From Micromonospora sp. WMMA1363 (lineage in GTDB: Bacteria; Actinomycetota; Actinomycetes; Mycobacteriales; Micromonosporaceae): a stretch of DNA of 64,000 bases. The translations under genes were made by a program, and so were the position numbers. Location: positions 4,704,001-4,768,000 of the forward strand of contig NZ_JAUALB010000001.1 in NCBI RefSeq assembly GCF_030345795.1, read 5' to 3'. Positions 61,968 through 64,000 of this stretch are shown here, piece by piece. Every line of letters begins with the position of its first letter. Position 1 is the stretch's first letter. The notes under the pieces were generated by a model. It had not been told where the DNA came from. It worked only from the letters and a program-made list of their open reading frames with translations, and did not search any database.

Positions 61968-62578
61968 TCAGTTGTCACGTAACCCGCTCCATCCGAGGCT
62001 GGCAGCGGCGAGCTGCGGTTTCGTCGTCTGCGCGGGCGGACGACCGAAGTGAGCAGAGAACTTGTCGGCTACGCCGGCCAGCACGTCCAGGTCGATGCGG
62101 CTCGCCTGGTTCACCTCGACTTCCACGACCGCGAAGGTGTTCACGAGCTTTGATGTGGCGTCCCGCAGTTCGACGGCATCGCAGCTGAGGGCGAGCGTCG
62201 TCAGCTGATCGGTGAGCAGAGCGGCCTTGGTGCGCCGCTGGGCTAGGTATCCGAACACTCGGATGTCACTGAGGGTGTGGACCCTTCGCGACAGGTGCTG
62301 CCCGGGCCGTCCGGCGAGCACGTCGGCGCTGGACAGGGCCTTCATGTCCGCTACGTATTCGGTCATCTCCAGCACGTCGCGGCGACCGTCGACCCATTGG
62401 ATGGTTTCCTTCGCCACGAGCCAGGAGGGGCCTTGGCCCCGGTTCACCAGCGCGGTGAGGGAGCAGTTGGCTGCCGACAGCGACCACTGCGCGTCGTCGA
62501 GGCACAGGGTGTGCTGCAGGATCGTTGTCTGGTCCGCCAGCCGCAGCCCCCTCTGTGTCATCCTTGGGGAAGGCAGGT
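61968..62578 (-). CDS. Unrecognised protein, probably truncated by the second IS3 element
   Basis: About 200 residues survive: TTILQHTLCLDDAQWSLSA, then PSWLVAKETIQWVDGRRDVL, LSDIRVFGYLAQRRTKAALL and VADKFSAHFGRPPAQTTK. It looks like a real globular helical protein but I know no family. The frame runs into the left end of the IS3 element near 62579. An ATG at 62561 exists but lacks a spaced ribosome site, so an upstream part was probably lost. Its stop overlaps the GTG of the MFS gene by 11 bases, so it belonged to the same operon. Confidence 0.55.
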
Positions 62579-62628
62579 TGACCTGCTGAAACTCTGACCC
62601 GTGAGGGCGTGCAAGGAGATCCACCCCC

Positions 62629-63030
62629 GTGACATCGCATCACCCGGTGCCCGACCCCGAGGTACCAGCAAAGCCCCGAACAAGGACATACACCGCCGCG
62701 TACAAGGCGCGGATCCTGGCCGAGTACGAGACCCTCGATAAGGCCGGCAAGGGCGCCCTGCTTCGTCGGGAAGGCCTGTACACGTCGCTGCTCGCGGCGT
62801 GGAAGCATCAGCGTGACGCCGGCGCCCGCGAGGCCCTGGCCAAGCCGGCCGGGCGGCCGAAGACCGATCCGGCGGTGCTGGAGGCAGCCCGGTTGCGGGC
62901 AGACAACGAGCGGCTGCGCGCCGAGTTGGACAAGGCCCGCAAGGTGATCGAGGTGCAGGGAAAACTCTCCGCGCTGTTGGGGCAACTCGCGACCGACAGC
63001 CAGCACAGCGGGAGCGAGCCGACACCATGA
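62629..63030 (+). CDS. IS3 transposase OrfA (second element)
   Basis: A 133-residue protein: [20 protein letters not shown] (helix-turn-helix), then a coiled coil ([20 protein letters not shown]). GTG start at 62629. The stop overlaps orfB as ATGA. Confidence 0.85.
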   Translation: MTSHHPVPDPEVPAKPRTRTYTAAYKARILAEYETLDKAGKGALLRREGLYTSLLAAWKHQRDAGAREALAKPAGRPKTDPAVLEAARLRADNERLRAELDKARKVIEVQGKLSALLGQLATDSQHSGSEPTP

Positions 63031-64000
63031 TCGACGCTGCGATCACCGAACTGACGTCGCTGATCGGCATCCGGGCGGCGTGCCGAGCCACCGGCCGGCC
63101 GCAGGCCAACCATTACCGCCGGCACCGCCAGACGCCTGCGCCACCGCGGCCGGGGCGTGAACCCAGGCCGCAGCCACGTGCCCTGAGCGCGGCCGAGCGT
63201 GACAGCGTCCGGGCGTTGCTCAACAGCCCGGACTTCGCCGACATGGCCCCCGCGGCCGTCTACCACACCCTCCTCGACGAGGGCGTGTACGTGGCGTCGG
63301 TGTCGAGCATGTACCGGATCCTGCGTGCCCACGGCGAAGTCAGGGAGCGCCGCCGTCACGCGGTGCACCCGCCGAAGGTCAAGCCCGAACTGATCGCCGA
63401 CGCCCCCAATCGCGTGTGGTCGTGGGACATCACCAAGCTGCGCGGCCCGGCCAAGCGGGACTTCTACCACCTCTACAGCGTGATCGACATCTACAGCCGT
63501 TACACCGTCGCGTGGCTGCTCGCCGAGCGCGAGGACGCCGCCCTGGCCGAACGGCTGCTGTCCGACGCGATCACCAAGCAGGGCGTCGCGCGTGAGCAGT
63601 TGACCATCCACGCCGACCGCGGCACCTCAATGGCGTCCAAGACGGTCGCGCAGATGATGGCCGACCTCGGCGTGACCAAGTCCCACTCCCGGCCCAGGTG
63701 CAGCAACGACAACCCGTTCTCCGAGGCCCAGTTCAAGACCCTGAAGTACCGGCCCGACTTCCCCGACCGCTTCGGCAGCGTCCAGGACGCCCGAGCTCAC
63801 TGCCGCGCCTTCTTCACCTGGTACAACACCATCCACCGGCACTCCGGCATCGGCTGGCACACCCCACACGACGTCCACCACGGCCACGCCCGGCAGGTCC
63901 GCGATGTCCGCGCCGACGTCCTGACCGCCGCCTACACCCGCAACCCCGAACGATTCGTCCGCGGCATCCCGCAACCACCCGCCCTGCCCACCACCGCGTG
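63027..64000 (+). CDS. IS3 transposase OrfB (second element), partial at right edge
   Basis: 324 codons are visible. [40 protein letters not shown] and [19 protein letters not shown] carry the three catalytic residues. The C terminus is outside the window. Confidence 0.88.
   Translation, partial: MIDAAITELTSLIGIRAACRATGRPQANHYRRHRQTPAPPRPGREPRPQPRALSAAERDSVRALLNSPDFADMAPAAVYHTLLDEGVYVASVSSMYRILRAHGEVRERRRHAVHPPKVKPELIADAPNRVWSWDITKLRGPAKRDFYHLYSVIDIYSRYTVAWLLAEREDAALAERLLSDAITKQGVAREQLTIHADRGTSMASKTVAQMMADLGVTKSHSRPRCSNDNPFSEAQFKTLKYRPDFPDRFGSVQDARAHCRAFFTWYNTIHRHSGIGWHTPHDVHHGHARQVRDVRADVLTAAYTRNPERFVRGIPQPPALPTTA

Larger units (their letters stand above)
59172..61978 (-). pseudogene. MFS exporter gene split by an IS3 element
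   Basis: The N-terminal piece (61770-61978) reads ACSLIGNYVQNLALPLWVLA and ends in FAVGTLPER. The rest (59172-60226) resumes with RVPVVVCAPLAGRIVDRFNR, the loop that follows directly in MFS exporters. The joined protein would have about 420 residues and 12 membrane segments. The GTG at 61978 overlaps the stop of the upstream gene and its own stop overlaps the M16-like gene, so it was the second member of a four-gene operon. An internal ATG at 60260 could give an N-terminally truncated protein, probably inactive. Confidence 0.82.
62579..64000 (+). mobile_element. Second IS3-family element, running off the right edge
   Basis: The likely left end begins TGACCTGCTGAAACTC at 62579. It encodes OrfA and OrfB related to, but clearly different from, those of the element at 60227. 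The right end is outside the window. Confidence 0.7.

Noticed and set aside
1..64000. CRISPR array, rRNA operon or prophage structural genes
   Set aside because: No regularly spaced repeats, no rRNA sequence and no phage structural proteins were seen on either strand.

Overview
The window is very GC-rich DNA from a filamentous actinomycete. The best match is Micromonosporaceae (Micromonospora or Salinispora type), an inference from GTG/TTG starts, four-base GTGA/ATGA gene overlaps, a thymidylate kinase fused to an MFS-like membrane domain, bldG, a membrane pyrophosphatase, and a pSAM2-like integrative element. No rRNA or CRISPR was seen. One tRNA, Thr with anticodon CGT, is present.

Bases 1-10350 hold part of an actinomycete integrative and conjugative element (AICE), read mostly on the minus strand: a GntR regulator of KorSA type, a Pra-like activator, a small zinc-motif membrane protein, an FtsK/TraB-type DNA pump, a SpdB-like spreading protein, and a rolling-circle Rep that runs off the left edge. 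The integrase, excisionase and att site must lie further left. Three copies of a CTTG(T/C)AA-centred palindrome flank the regulator and look like its operators. An ISKra4-family element with clean terminal repeats and a target duplication sits between the backbone and cargo-like genes (a TPR regulator, a GNAT acetyltransferase, two coupled small ORFs).

Bases 10480-26000 are an insertion-sequence-rich zone. Its centre is a nest of four elements: an IS1380 copy is split by IS1634 and by IS982, and IS982 is itself hit at its outer tip by IS701. Removing the inserts and one copy of each target duplication rebuilds a 473-codon-scale IS1380 transposase, close to the 472 aa of an intact relative at 17774-19192. 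Scattered between elements are a methyltransferase whose 3' end has been overwritten, a secreted protein with a small membrane partner, a SepF-like division protein with an extra N-terminal domain, a PadR regulator and an IS5-like transposase.

Bases 26000-56550 are conserved chromosomal core. In order: a Tad/Flp pilus operon (Ssd/CpaE-like, TadA, TadB, TadC, Flp-like pilin, TadE, TadG-like); a MrfA-like DEAD/DEAH helicase on the opposite strand; bldG and its anti-sigma partner; hppA; a lipoprotein; topA; a CapA-like protein; a lactone oxidase and an aldolase-like PLP protein, with a TetR gene divergent from the oxidase; the MFS-tmk fusion; holB; a YbaB/EspC-like trio; a PSP1 (RicT-like) protein; and a metallophosphoesterase. 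This order resembles the bldG-topA-tmk neighbourhood of Streptomyces. An IS630 element has landed exactly in the topA stop codon and rebuilds it.

Bases 56468-64000 start with tRNA-Thr and a strong terminator hairpin, then an accessory minus-strand operon: an unrecognised gene, an MFS exporter broken by an IS3 element, and two M16-peptidase-like genes. Such a set would suit maturation and export of a peptide, but no precursor is visible and the operon has been broken at one site, perhaps two, by IS3 elements. The second IS3 element runs off the right edge.
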